From Vibrio sp. 10N.261.45.E2 (lineage in GTDB: Bacteria; Pseudomonadota; Gammaproteobacteria; Enterobacterales; Vibrionaceae): DNA of 64,000 bases. This document shows, piece by piece, positions 1 to 7,870 of this stretch. Position 1 is the stretch's first letter. Each line of letters opens with the position of its first letter. The notes beneath the pieces were generated by a model. The model made no database searches, was not told the origin of the DNA, and worked only from the letters and a program-made list of their open reading frames with translations. The stretch is taken from the NCBI RefSeq assembly GCF_002875705.1, contig NZ_MCZZ01000146.1:1-64000 (forward strand). Reading direction: 5' to 3'. The position numbers and the translations under genes were made by a program.

Positions 1-192
1 AATACTGACTTCAAAACTACTATGTAATTTTAAAGCTATTACCATTCCAACAGAATGATAATGAATTGACTGTGCCAAATAACCCCTCTCTATATAGAAA
101 GTAATTATTCGTATTGGTCACTCAGTTCATTGAAATCAATTTGTTACCGAAGTAACTGCTATTACCTAAGTAATAACGTTTTGATATTCATC

Positions 193-240
193 AACGAGTG
201 CCCACACAGATTGATAGGTTTAAATTGTTAAAGAGCTTTT
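193..240 (-). promoter_or_regulatory. rRNA operon leader with boxA antitermination element
   Basis: Read on the minus strand this stretch contains GCTCTTTAACAA (225-236), followed about 15 bases later by CTGTGTGGGCACTC (195-208). These are the boxA-type antitermination signal and the conserved leader segment that precede 16S rRNA in enterobacteria and vibrios. Transcription runs left, and positions 1-192 are the rest of the leader; the mature 16S gene must start beyond the left edge, because no 16S sequence is visible. The segment around 130-180 has short inverted repeats that could form the 16S processing stem. Confidence 0.85.
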
Positions 241-271
241 CCTTTTTGAGCTTCGCTCAAATCGGACGGCC

Positions 272-299
272 ATTTTAGCGATTTAAGTTTTAGTGTCAA
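272..299 (-). promoter_or_regulatory. rrn P2 promoter
   Basis: On the minus strand a perfect -35 TTGACA (294-299) is followed by a 16-bp spacer and the -10 TAAAAT (272-277). It lies between the stronger upstream promoter and the boxA leader, which is where rrn P2 sits in related operons. The assignment is from motif and position only. Confidence 0.7.
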
Positions 300-399
300 C
301 CACTATTTTCAAAACTTTTTTCAAGCGCTTAGCTTGGCTAATTTGACCTGCTGATTCGTTTGGGTTTCCTAAGAAGCCATCCCGTGTCAGCGAGGTGGC

Positions 400-460
400 A
401 TTATAGAGATTTCGATCACACTGGCAAGCCCTTTTTGAAGTTTTTCTTACTTTTTTGATT
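400..460 (-). promoter_or_regulatory. rrn P1 promoter with UP element
   Basis: On the minus strand -35 TTGCCA (422-427), a 16-bp spacer and a consensus -10 TATAAT (400-405) are followed by a GC-rich discriminator, as expected of a stringently controlled rrn P1. Immediately upstream (428-460) are several A-tracts on the transcribed-sense strand, the usual look of an UP element bound by the RNA polymerase alpha subunit. The promoter points left and away from yrdA, so the 88 bases between 460 and 548 must also carry the yrdA promoter; a perfect 14-bp palindrome (506-519) lies there. Confidence 0.8.
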
Positions 461-547
461 GTTCGAGCGTTTTTTGTTCAAAACACCCCATTTTCACTAG
501 TATTCCCCTTAATTAAGGGCTTAAGGTGCCTATATAAAGGAGGATTT

Positions 548-1093
548 ATGAGTTCAATACGCAGTTATAAAGGGATATCACCCCAAATTGGGCAAGGTGT
601 CTATATAGATACAAGTTCGGTACTGGTTGGTGATATCAAAATCGGGGATGACTCTAGTGTATGGCCTTTGGTTGCAGCTCGAGGGGATGTGAACCACATA
701 CATATAGGCGATAGAACCAATATCCAAGACGGCAGTGTCTTGCATGTCACCCATAAGAATGCAGAAAACCCTGACGGTTATCCTCTATTAATAGGTAATG
801 ATGTCACTATCGGACATAAAGTAATGCTGCATGGCTGTACTATTGAAGATCGTGTACTTGTTGGTATGGGAGCTATCGTGCTTGATGGCGTGGTTATTAA
901 AGAAGATGTGATGATTGGTGCTGGTAGCTTGGTTCCGCCTAATAAGGTACTTGAAAGCGGTTATCTATATGTAGGAAGCCCAGTTAAGCAAGCACGCCCA
1001 TTAAACGATAAAGAACGTGCTTTCTTGCAGAAGTCGGCTGACAATTATGTTCAGAATAAAAATGATTACCTAGACTCAGTGCTTCCTGTTTAA
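548..1093 (+). CDS. yrdA: Gamma-carbonic anhydrase family protein YrdA
   Basis: 181 residues with left-handed parallel beta-helix hexapeptide repeats from about residue 10 to 150 (repeated V/I-G-D/N patterns), the fold of gamma-class carbonic anhydrases. Three histidines in LHVTH and GHKVMLHGC (about residues 66, 90 and 95) match the zinc-ligand positions of the family, so a metal site is probable; whether it hydrates CO2 is not established for YrdA proteins. The frame is open further upstream, but the ATG at 548 follows a strong AAGGAGG ribosome site, so the shorter start is chosen. Its stop overlaps the stop of the convergent yrdB by three bases. It is divergent from the rRNA promoters. Confidence 0.93.
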   Translation: MSSIRSYKGISPQIGQGVYIDTSSVLVGDIKIGDDSSVWPLVAARGDVNHIHIGDRTNIQDGSVLHVTHKNAENPDGYPLLIGNDVTIGHKVMLHGCTIEDRVLVGMGAIVLDGVVIKEDVMIGAGSLVPPNKVLESGYLYVGSPVKQARPLNDKERAFLQKSADNYVQNKNDYLDSVLPV

Positions 1094-1359
1094 AGCGCTT
1101 TGATCTGAATTCGATTAGAGGAGTCATACTCCTCTTCTTCTATTAGCTCTTCTGCTAATTCTTCAATATCAAAACGAAGCTCAGAAAATATAGCCAACGC
1201 TTGTTCACCTTCTTCTATATCTTTACCTGCCAATAGTGATAATTCTTCAATAGACATGACACATTCGATCAATGCACCCGACTGTTGTGCTGGAAAAACG
1301 ATTGACTGACTCTCTTCATCCCAATCTTGGATATCAGGAAATAAGATTGATTGATTCAT
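1090..1359 (-). CDS. yrdB: DUF1488 family protein YrdB
   Basis: An 89-residue acidic protein of the DUF1488/YrdB family, whose function is unknown. The C-terminal half is rich in glutamate (EELAEELIEEEE) and probably helical; there is no signal peptide or membrane segment. It begins 16 bases downstream of the aroE stop on the same strand, so it is probably the last gene of an aroE-yrdB transcript, the arrangement also seen in E. coli. The family assignment rests on size, acidity and this neighbourhood. Confidence 0.85.
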   Translation of the reverse strand: MNQSILFPDIQDWDEESQSIVFPAQQSGALIECVMSIEELSLLAGKDIEEGEQALAIFSELRFDIEELAEELIEEEEYDSSNRIQIKAL

Positions 1360-1375
1360 TTTTATAAGTACCTTG

Positions 1376-2206
1376 TTACATCTCTAGATTTCTACGTAGT
1401 TCTCTTAAGATCTGCTTGGTTCCCGGACGAAGACCACGCCAGAGCATGAAGCTCTCTGCAGCCTGACCCACCAGCATACCTAAACCATCATAAGCAGCAT
1501 GAACACCATTATCTAATGCCCATTGATTAAATACTGTAGTTCCCGATCCGTAAACCATGTCATAAACGGCACTATTAGAATTGAAAATAACGTCAGACAC
1601 TTCAGGAAGCTGTCCGCTTAGACCAGAAGAAGTCGAATTAATAATGACATCAAAGCCTTCGTTCACATCACTTAGCCCCATACCTTTGATATTTCCATGC
1701 GACGAAAACATCTCAGCCAATAGTTCTGCCTTTGAACTGGTTCGGTTGGCGATAACCAACTGCTGCGGTTTTTGGTCAAGCAGAGGTTGAATCACTCCTC
1801 TCGCTGCACCACCAGCACCTAACAAGAGAACTCGAGCACCCTCTAATATTACCTGATGCTGAAGCAAATCCTGAACGAGACCCTCACCATCAGTGTTATC
1901 ACCGATGATCTCTCCGTCATCTAACTTCTTCAATGTATTAACTGCACCAGCTAGTTGAGCCCTTTCCGTTAAGCGATTAGCAAACTGATAAGCGTCTTCT
2001 TTAAATGGCGCAGTGACATTACACCCTCTACCGCCTTCGCTAAAAAAAGCGTTAGCCGCGGTAATGAATTGACCATGTTCTGGCTGCAGTGCTGTATAGG
2101 TAAGTTGTTGATTGGTTTGGCGAGCAAATAATGTGTGAATAAATGGCGATTTGCTTTGCCCAATAGGGTTGCCGAAAACGGCATAACGATCTACTTGCTG
2201 TGTCAT
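1376..2206 (-). CDS. aroE: Shikimate dehydrogenase (NADP+)
   Basis: 276 residues, normal length for AroE. It reduces 3-dehydroshikimate to shikimate with NADPH, step four of the chorismate pathway in the cytoplasm. The N-terminal substrate domain contains NPIGQSKSP (13-21), the catalytic Lys69 in NVTAPFK and Asp106 in GDNTDG; the dinucleotide-binding loop is LLGAGGAARG near residue 130. The ATG at 2206 is the natural start. An intrinsic terminator lies between hemF and aroE, so aroE probably has its own promoter, with yrdB following it. Confidence 0.97.
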   Translation of the reverse strand: MTQQVDRYAVFGNPIGQSKSPFIHTLFARQTNQQLTYTALQPEHGQFITAANAFFSEGGRGCNVTAPFKEDAYQFANRLTERAQLAGAVNTLKKLDDGEIIGDNTDGEGLVQDLLQHQVILEGARVLLLGAGGAARGVIQPLLDQKPQQLVIANRTSSKAELLAEMFSSHGNIKGMGLSDVNEGFDVIINSTSSGLSGQLPEVSDVIFNSNSAVYDMVYGSGTTVFNQWALDNGVHAAYDGLGMLVGQAAESFMLWRGLRPGTKQILRELRRNLEM

Positions 2207-2221
2207 ATCCTTACCTAACAG

Positions 2222-2252
2222 AAATAAAAAGGGTCATCTATATAGATGACCC
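2222..2252 (-). terminator. Intrinsic terminator after hemF
   Basis: A perfect 22-bp palindrome (2231-2252; arms GGGTCATCTAT and its complement) is followed on the minus strand by TTTTTATTT. It lies between the hemF stop and the aroE start and should end the tsaC-hemF transcript. Confidence 0.85.
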
Positions 2253-2280
2253 TATCACTATCGCTATAAGGAAGGAAGAA

Positions 2281-3198
2281 CTACCAAACTCGAGGCTTTA
2301 GGTAGTCACTATAAAGCAGAGCTTCTGGTGAACCCTCTTGAGGTTCGTAGCGATATTCCCAACGAGCCAATGGTGGCATAGACATCAATATAGACTCTGT
2401 GCGGCCACCACTCTGTAGACCAAATAGGGTGCCACGGTCATACACAAGGTTAAATTCAACATAGCGACCACGACGATAAAGCTGGAAGTCACGCTCACGT
2501 TCACCATAAGGTGTCTCTTTGCGTCGTTCTACAATTGGTAAATACGCGGCAGCAAAACCTTCACCGACCGCTTGCATATAAGAGAAACTCTTCTCAAAGC
2601 CCCACTCGTTAAGATCATCAAAGAACAGACCACCAACACCGCGTGTTTCATCTCTGTGAGGCAGATAAAAGTATTTATCACACCACTCTTTATGCTCTTG
2701 ATAAACATCATCACCAAACGGCGCACACAGATCTTTAGCTGTTTGATGCCAAGACTGGCAATCTTCATCAACCGGATAGAATGGTGTTAAATCAAAACCA
2801 CCACCGAACCACCAAATAGGGTCTTCCCCTTCTTTTTCCGCAATAAAGAATCGAACATTCGCGTGTGAGGTTGGGATGTATGGGTTTTTAGGGTGGATAA
2901 CTAATGAGACGCCCATTGCCTCAAACTTACGCCCAGCTAATTCAGGACGATGAGCGGTGGCTGAGGCTGGCATGGCCTTACCCGCTACGTGAGAGAAATT
3001 AACCCCACCTTGCTCGAATACCGCACCGTTGGTCATCACACGAGTACGACCGCCGCCACCGAGACGTTCACCAGGTTCACGCTGCCATGCGTCTTCTTCA
3101 AACAACGCACTACCATCAGCTTGCTCAAGCTGCTGGCAAATCGAATCTTGTAGGCTCAGTAAAAACTGTTTTACTGCTTCTTTATCAATTGCTGACAT
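2281..3198 (-). CDS. hemF: Oxygen-dependent coproporphyrinogen III oxidase
   Basis: 305 residues, full length for HemF. The enzyme oxidatively decarboxylates coproporphyrinogen III to protoporphyrinogen IX using O2, in the cytoplasm. Family hallmarks are visible: GERLGGGGRTRVM near residue 43, PTSHANVRFF near 110, WWFGGGFDLTPFYP near 130, and the C-terminal GLQSGGRTESILMSMPP. It lies 19 bases downstream of tsaC on the same strand, so the two are probably co-transcribed. A strong terminator follows. Confidence 0.97.
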   Translation of the reverse strand: MSAIDKEAVKQFLLSLQDSICQQLEQADGSALFEEDAWQREPGERLGGGGRTRVMTNGAVFEQGGVNFSHVAGKAMPASATAHRPELAGRKFEAMGVSLVIHPKNPYIPTSHANVRFFIAEKEGEDPIWWFGGGFDLTPFYPVDEDCQSWHQTAKDLCAPFGDDVYQEHKEWCDKYFYLPHRDETRGVGGLFFDDLNEWGFEKSFSYMQAVGEGFAAAYLPIVERRKETPYGERERDFQLYRRGRYVEFNLVYDRGTLFGLQSGGRTESILMSMPPLARWEYRYEPQEGSPEALLYSDYLKPRVW

Positions 3199-3217
3199 CT
3201 TTCTTCCTCTGCAGGGT

Positions 3218-3775
3218 TTAACCCTGTCTTAATATTTTCGACGTTTTTGCATCTCTAATTTCGCTTGGCTTCTCACGACCACCCGTTTGACCTTCTAAAA
3301 TAGCCACCAAATGTTGGCCAAGTTGCAGCTGAACTTCTTCAGTCGTCATACAAGGCGGCTCGCCGGTCAGGTTAGCACTGGTAGAGGTTAACGGCTTACC
3401 AAACTCATTACACATTCTTTGAACCAAAGGGTGATCAGTCACGCGTACCGCGATCGAATCAAATTGACCGCTGACCCAGTCAGTAACTTTACTGCTGGTT
3501 GGCATAATCCAAGTGACCGGACCTGGCCATGTCGCTTTAACCGTCGCTAATTGGTCATCCGTTAGTTGACTCTCATCAATATAAGGAAGCAACTGCTCGT
3601 AGCTTGCCGCAATTAGGATCAAGCCCTTTTCAGCTGGGCGTTGTTTTAACTCGAGTAATTTCTGGATGGCTTGTGGATTATCAGGATCACAACCGACCCC
3701 AAAAACGCCTTCGGTCGGGTAAGCAATGACTTCACCTTGTTGTAATGCCTGCAAAGTATGTTGAAAGTTATCCAC
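3218..3775 (-). CDS. tsaC: Threonylcarbamoyl-AMP synthase
   Basis: 185 residues of the YrdC/Sua5 fold. It makes threonylcarbamoyl-AMP from threonine, bicarbonate and ATP, the first step of the t6A37 modification of ANN-decoding tRNAs. The N-terminal YPTEGVFGVGCDP loop (19-31) and the SANLTGEPP segment near residue 133 are family signatures. The single-domain length separates it from longer Sua5 proteins. Translation starts at a GTG (3773-3775). It leads a tsaC-hemF pair; purE starts 194 bases away on the other strand, so the intervening sequence carries both promoters. Confidence 0.95.
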   Translation of the reverse strand: MDNFQHTLQALQQGEVIAYPTEGVFGVGCDPDNPQAIQKLLELKQRPAEKGLILIAASYEQLLPYIDESQLTDDQLATVKATWPGPVTWIMPTSSKVTDWVSGQFDSIAVRVTDHPLVQRMCNEFGKPLTSTSANLTGEPPCMTTEEVQLQLGQHLVAILEGQTGGREKPSEIRDAKTSKILRQG

Positions 3776-3881
3776 GGGTGCCTCATTAATTCAGTTATCT
3801 AACTCACTAAGTGTACAAATTATCACTCACTGTGACTAAAGCTATTTGTTTATAAAATGTATCAATTAACAACTTAGACTG

Positions 3882-3919
3882 ACGCAAACGTTTTCCTTGG
3901 GCAATTTTACCCGTATAAT
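3882..3919 (+). promoter_or_regulatory. purE promoter with PurR operator
   Basis: ACGCAAACGTTTTCCT (3882-3897) matches the PurR operator consensus ACGCAAACGTTTNCNT. A consensus -10 TATAAT lies at 3914-3919, which puts the operator over the -35 region (3891-3896 with a 17-bp spacer). Repression of purEK by PurR with hypoxanthine or guanine is therefore expected, as in E. coli. Confidence 0.85.
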
Positions 3920-3969
3920 GCGCGCAAAATATCTAATCACTAATTAAATCGTACCTGAAGGAGTTTGAG

Positions 3970-4455
3970 ATGACTGTCGGTATTATCATGGGTTCTAAAT
4001 CTGATTGGCCAACAATGAAGCTAGCTGCAGAAATGTTGGACCAGTTTGGCGTGGCGTACGAAACAAAAGTGGTTTCTGCTCACCGCACACCTCAGTTGCT
4101 TGCAGACTACGCAACCAGTGCGAAAGAGCGCGGTATTAAAGTGATTATTGCTGGTGCTGGCGGCGCTGCACACCTTCCAGGCATGGCTGCTGCTTTCACA
4201 AGCGTACCTGTTCTTGGTGTTCCAGTTCAATCTAAAGCACTGAAAGGCATGGACTCTCTGCTTTCTATCGTACAGATGCCAAAAGGCATCGCGGTAGGTA
4301 CTCTAGCTATCGGTGAAGCTGGTGCAGCGAACGCTGGCATTCTAGCTGCTCAAATCATTGGTACACACAATGAAGAAGTGATGGCAAAAGTCGAAGCGTT
4401 CCGCTCTGAGCAAACAGAAACGGTACTTGCTAACCCAAACCCTGCAGAGGACTAA
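3970..4455 (+). CDS. purE: 5-(carboxyamino)imidazole ribonucleotide mutase
   Basis: 161 residues, normal for class I PurE. It converts N5-CAIR to CAIR in de novo purine synthesis. The phosphate-binding GSKSDW motif (8-13) and SAHRTP (around 42-47, with the catalytic His) are intact, as is the glycine-rich AGAGGAAHLPG segment. It follows a PurR-box promoter, has a GGAG ribosome site, and ends 5 bases before purK, so the pair forms an operon for consecutive steps. Confidence 0.97.
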   Translation: MTVGIIMGSKSDWPTMKLAAEMLDQFGVAYETKVVSAHRTPQLLADYATSAKERGIKVIIAGAGGAAHLPGMAAAFTSVPVLGVPVQSKALKGMDSLLSIVQMPKGIAVGTLAIGEAGAANAGILAAQIIGTHNEEVMAKVEAFRSEQTETVLANPNPAED

Positions 4456-4460
4456 TTCCC

Positions 4461-5591
4461 ATGCATGTTCTTGTGTTAGGCGCGGGCCAACTTGCTCGCA
4501 TGATGTCCCTAGCTGGGGCACCGCTGAATATTGAAATTTCTGCTTTTGATGTTGGCAGCAAAAATATTGTTCACCCATTAACGCAAGCGATTCTAGGCAA
4601 CGGCTTAGAAAATGCGATAGAGCGTGCGGACGTCATTACTGCAGAGTTCGAACACATCCCTCACGATGTACTTGAGGTGTGTGAGCGCAGCGGTAAGTTC
4701 TTACCGACAACAGAAGCAATCAAAGCCGGCGGCGACCGTCGCCTTGAAAAAGCGCTGTTGGACGAAGCGAACGTGAAAAATGCTAAGTACTATGTGATTA
4801 ATTCTCGTGAAGACTTTGACGCTGCGATCGCTCACGTTGACTTACCAATGGTACTGAAGAGCACACTTGGCGGCTACGATGGCAAGGGCCAGTGGCGCTT
4901 AAAGACACTCGACAATGTTGATGCGACTTGGGCAGAAATGGCTGAGTGTATTGCCGCAACAGACAACCAAGCCATTGTGGCTGAAGAGTTTGTTCCGTTT
5001 GACCGCGAAGTATCACTGGTTGGTGCTCGTGGTATCAATGGTGAGATTCAAGTGTATCCACTGGCTGAGAATGTTCACACCGAAGGCGTGTTGAGCTTAT
5101 CGACAGCGATTGATGACATTGAGCTGCAAGAGCAAGCAAAAACCATGTTCACCGCAGTTGTAGAACGTTTGGACTACGTTGGCGTGCTTGCACTTGAGTT
5201 CTTTGATGTTCAAGGTTCACTGCTGGTTAATGAGATTGCACCACGTGTTCATAACTCTGGCCACTGGACGCAACAAGGCGCAGAAACTTGTCAGTTTGAG
5301 AACCACCTACGTGCCGTATGTGGTATGCCACTAGGCAGCACTAAACTGATTCGTCCAACCGCAATGATCAACATTCTTGGTGAAGATACCCTACCTGAGG
5401 CTATTCTGGCTCAAGGCGGCTGTCATGTTCATTGGTATGGCAAAGAGAAGCGTGCGGGTCGTAAGATGGGCCACATCAATGTGAGCGCTGACTACAACGC
5501 CGAACTGCAAAGAACATTATGTTCATTGGCAAACATTCTCGATAAGCAAGCCTACCCTGCTGTGCATGAGTTTGCTGAGCAGATGAAGTAA
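4461..5591 (+). CDS. purK: 5-(carboxyamino)imidazole ribonucleotide synthase
   Basis: 376 residues, an ATP-grasp enzyme that carboxylates AIR with bicarbonate and ATP to give N5-CAIR, the substrate of PurE. The N-terminal preATP-grasp segment has LVLGAGQLARMM; the ATP-grasp core includes VLKSTLGGYDGKGQWRL and VAEEFVPFDREVSLV; the metal-site segment is NEIAPRVHNSGHWT. It is the second gene of purEK and is followed by a clear terminator. Confidence 0.97.
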   Translation: MHVLVLGAGQLARMMSLAGAPLNIEISAFDVGSKNIVHPLTQAILGNGLENAIERADVITAEFEHIPHDVLEVCERSGKFLPTTEAIKAGGDRRLEKALLDEANVKNAKYYVINSREDFDAAIAHVDLPMVLKSTLGGYDGKGQWRLKTLDNVDATWAEMAECIAATDNQAIVAEEFVPFDREVSLVGARGINGEIQVYPLAENVHTEGVLSLSTAIDDIELQEQAKTMFTAVVERLDYVGVLALEFFDVQGSLLVNEIAPRVHNSGHWTQQGAETCQFENHLRAVCGMPLGSTKLIRPTAMINILGEDTLPEAILAQGGCHVHWYGKEKRAGRKMGHINVSADYNAELQRTLCSLANILDKQAYPAVHEFAEQMK

Positions 5592-5635
5592 GCCTACATT
5601 GGCTTATTGATGTAAAAAGTTCATTGGATATAGAA

Positions 5636-5662
5636 ACGGCGCTCATTGAGCGCCGTTTTTTT
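5636..5662 (+). terminator. Intrinsic terminator after purEK
   Basis: The stem ACGGCGCTC (5636-5644) with loop ATT and GAGCGCCGT (5648-5656) is followed by a run of seven Ts. It closes purEK before the convergent yrdD. Confidence 0.9.
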
Positions 5663-5696
5663 ATTTCTGGTGGTTAACTTACTGTGATTAAAATGA

Positions 5697-6266
5697 CTAC
5701 TGAGATTGAATGTGATGACACTTGCGATCAGCACATTGCTTCTTAGTGCCACTGGCCGTTTTCTTCTCCAGTAACAGCGGGAACTGGCACTCTTCGCAAC
5801 GACCTATAACAGGTGGCTGGTTAACAGCAAACTTACACTTAGGGTAGTTATCACACGCATAGAAGGTTTTGCCATAGCGAGATTTGCGCTCAACCAAATG
5901 GCCTCGACCACACTCAGGGCAGGCGACAAGTGGCTGCTCTTCAGGTTGTTCTTTTGGTTGGTCCAAAGATTCGATGTGATTACACTCTGGATAGTTACTA
6001 CAACCAATGAACATCCCAAAGCGACCTTGCCTTAATACCAATTCGTTTTGGCATTTAGGACACGGCACGCCCAGCTCTTTCACCACATGACCATCATTTT
6101 GATGAAGAGGCTTGATGTAATCACAGTTCGGATACTGCTTACAGCCTAAAAATGGGCCGTGCTTACCATGGCGAAGCTGAAGCTCTCCACCACACTGTGG
6201 ACATGGTTCATGCTCTAACGCATGTTCATGTGCTGAAAAAAGCTGATTATCAATCTTACTACTCAT
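5697..6266 (-). CDS. yrdD: Topoisomerase-type C4 zinc-finger protein YrdD
   Basis: 189 residues made almost entirely of four C4 zinc ribbons, each of the CPxC-x(n)-C-x(4)-C kind seen at the C-terminus of topoisomerase I: around CPQCGG/GCKQYPNC, CPKCQN/GCSNYPEC, CPECGR/ACDNYPKC and a last more divergent CEEC/CADRKC. There is no topoisomerase catalytic domain, so it is a stand-alone nucleic-acid-binding protein; its role is unknown. It is the last gene of the leftward LysM-dprA-smg-yrdD set, 12 bases after smg. Confidence 0.9.
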   Translation of the reverse strand: MSSKIDNQLFSAHEHALEHEPCPQCGGELQLRHGKHGPFLGCKQYPNCDYIKPLHQNDGHVVKELGVPCPKCQNELVLRQGRFGMFIGCSNYPECNHIESLDQPKEQPEEQPLVACPECGRGHLVERKSRYGKTFYACDNYPKCKFAVNQPPVIGRCEECQFPLLLEKKTASGTKKQCADRKCHHIQSQ

Positions 6267-6278
6267 GACAAGCCTGTA

Positions 6279-6755
6279 TTAATGCAAGATACCTTGCTCT
6301 TTGGTGTACAACAGCTCTTCCATTTGCGTGTAAGCACTTTCATTACCCGGCACGTTAAATAGCACCATTAAGATAATCCATTTCAGATCATCCAATTCAA
6401 ATTCGTTGGTCTCAAGTCCCATCACACGATCAATTACCATTTCACGAATCTCTGTCGTGAGCACGTTGATCTGCTCTAAGAATAGTAGGAAACCTCGACA
6501 CTCCATATTAATACGTGAAATCTCTTTGCTTGTGTAAACACGCATCGAGGTATTGGAGCACATAGTAATCGCCGCTTGGTTGTCGGTATCTTGCAGTGCC
6601 GCAAGATCTTCTAACCAATGGAGGGCCTTATAAATATCATCTTGGTGAAACCCTGCTCGAAGAAGTTCATCTTCCAGTTCGTCTTGATCCACCTGCAATT
6701 CTGAATCGCTATGGATGTAGGTTTCAAACAAGTACATCAGTATGTCCATCATCAT
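6279..6755 (-). CDS. smg: Smg family protein (DUF494)
   Basis: 158 residues matching the Smg/DUF494 family, which is nearly always found beside dprA (smf). The sequence is predominantly helical and acidic with no signal peptide. Its molecular function is not known. The first three codons are all Met, so the exact start is uncertain by up to two codons. It starts 2 bases after the dprA stop, implying translational coupling. Confidence 0.92.
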   Translation of the reverse strand: MMMDILMYLFETYIHSDSELQVDQDELEDELLRAGFHQDDIYKALHWLEDLAALQDTDNQAAITMCSNTSMRVYTSKEISRINMECRGFLLFLEQINVLTTEIREMVIDRVMGLETNEFELDDLKWIILMVLFNVPGNESAYTQMEELLYTKEQGILH

Positions 6756-6757
6756 AG

Positions 6758-7870
6758 CTAGCCTCTCCCCTTTCGAATATAGCCACCGGAAACTGCAACA
6801 ACATGCCCTGAGAGCTCAAGCTCTAAAAGCTGCATCATGACCTCATGCACAGGTATATGGGTTCTCTGTGCCAAAATATCAACGGGTGTCGCCTCTAACC
6901 CTACGTTAGCTAACAGCTGTGGAAATGGCAATTGTTCATTTTCACCCTCATTCGGCGTAGGTTCGAATAAGCTGGGCTGCTGATCTATAGACCAGTTTAA
7001 CAGACTCTTTATTTCAATTAGAACATCTTGAGCACTCTGTACTAAGCATGCACCAGATTTAATTAAGCTGTTACCTCCGCGACAGGTTGGGTTATGAATA
7101 GAACCAGGAAGTGCAAACACTTCGCGACCTTGCTCCATCGCATAACGCGCTGTAATCAGTGAGCCACTTTTCTCAGCAGCCTCAACAACGAGAGTCCCCA
7201 AAGACAAGCCACTTATAATACGGTTACGCCGAGGGAAATGTTCAGATCGAGGTTTAGCACTTGGGCGGAATTCTGATATCAGCGCGCCATTCTCACAAAT
7301 TCTATCCGCGAGATTTCGGTGACGTGCAGGGTAAATAGAGTCCAAGCCTGAGCCCAACACAGCAAAAGTTTCCCCTCCTTTATCCAGAGCACCATCATGA
7401 GCATAACCATCAATCCCAAGCGCTAAACCACTGGTGACAATCAAACCGTTTTGGACGAACTCTTTGGCGAAGGACTTGGCGGTTTGCAGCCCTTCATGAC
7501 TGGCATTGCGACTGCCGACCATGGCGATTTGAGGTTCAATCAGCTTTTCGACGTGTCCTTTAACGAAAAGAACACTGGGTGCAGAGGCTGTCTCGTTCAG
7601 CAGTTTGGGATAATGTGGGCAACTAGGAGTAATGATGTGATGATTAGGCCGTTTTGCTTGCCATGTTAAGCAAGCTTCCACTTCTCTTGGAACTTGCTGT
7701 CTTAAGTAGGAGATTTGCTTGGCTGACAAGCCCATCGCTTGCAACTGCTGACTTGAGTAGCCAACGATGTTCGAAGGGGAGTCGATACTCAGCAAGCGAG
7801 AAAGGCGTTTGCCACCCAATTGCGGAACAAAACTTAGAGTTAGCCAAGCACTCAGTTGTTGCTCATTCAC
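6758..7870 (-). CDS. dprA: DNA-processing protein DprA
   Basis: 370 residues. DprA binds incoming single-stranded DNA during natural transformation, protects it and loads RecA. The central Rossmann-like DprA domain is clear: VGSRNASHEG near residue 117, SGLALGIDGYAHDGAL, LGSGLDSIYPARH and FPRRNRIISGLS. A winged-helix-like region occupies the C-terminus and a SAM-like region the N-terminus. Translation starts at a GTG that shares four bases (GTGA) with the stop of the upstream LysM gene, so the two are coupled. Vibrios are naturally transformable on chitin, which fits. Confidence 0.95.
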   Translation of the reverse strand: MNEQQLSAWLTLSFVPQLGGKRLSRLLSIDSPSNIVGYSSQQLQAMGLSAKQISYLRQQVPREVEACLTWQAKRPNHHIITPSCPHYPKLLNETASAPSVLFVKGHVEKLIEPQIAMVGSRNASHEGLQTAKSFAKEFVQNGLIVTSGLALGIDGYAHDGALDKGGETFAVLGSGLDSIYPARHRNLADRICENGALISEFRPSAKPRSEHFPRRNRIISGLSLGTLVVEAAEKSGSLITARYAMEQGREVFALPGSIHNPTCRGGNSLIKSGACLVQSAQDVLIEIKSLLNWSIDQQPSLFEPTPNEGENEQLPFPQLLANVGLEATPVDILAQRTHIPVHEVMMQLLELELSGHVVAVSGGYIRKGRG

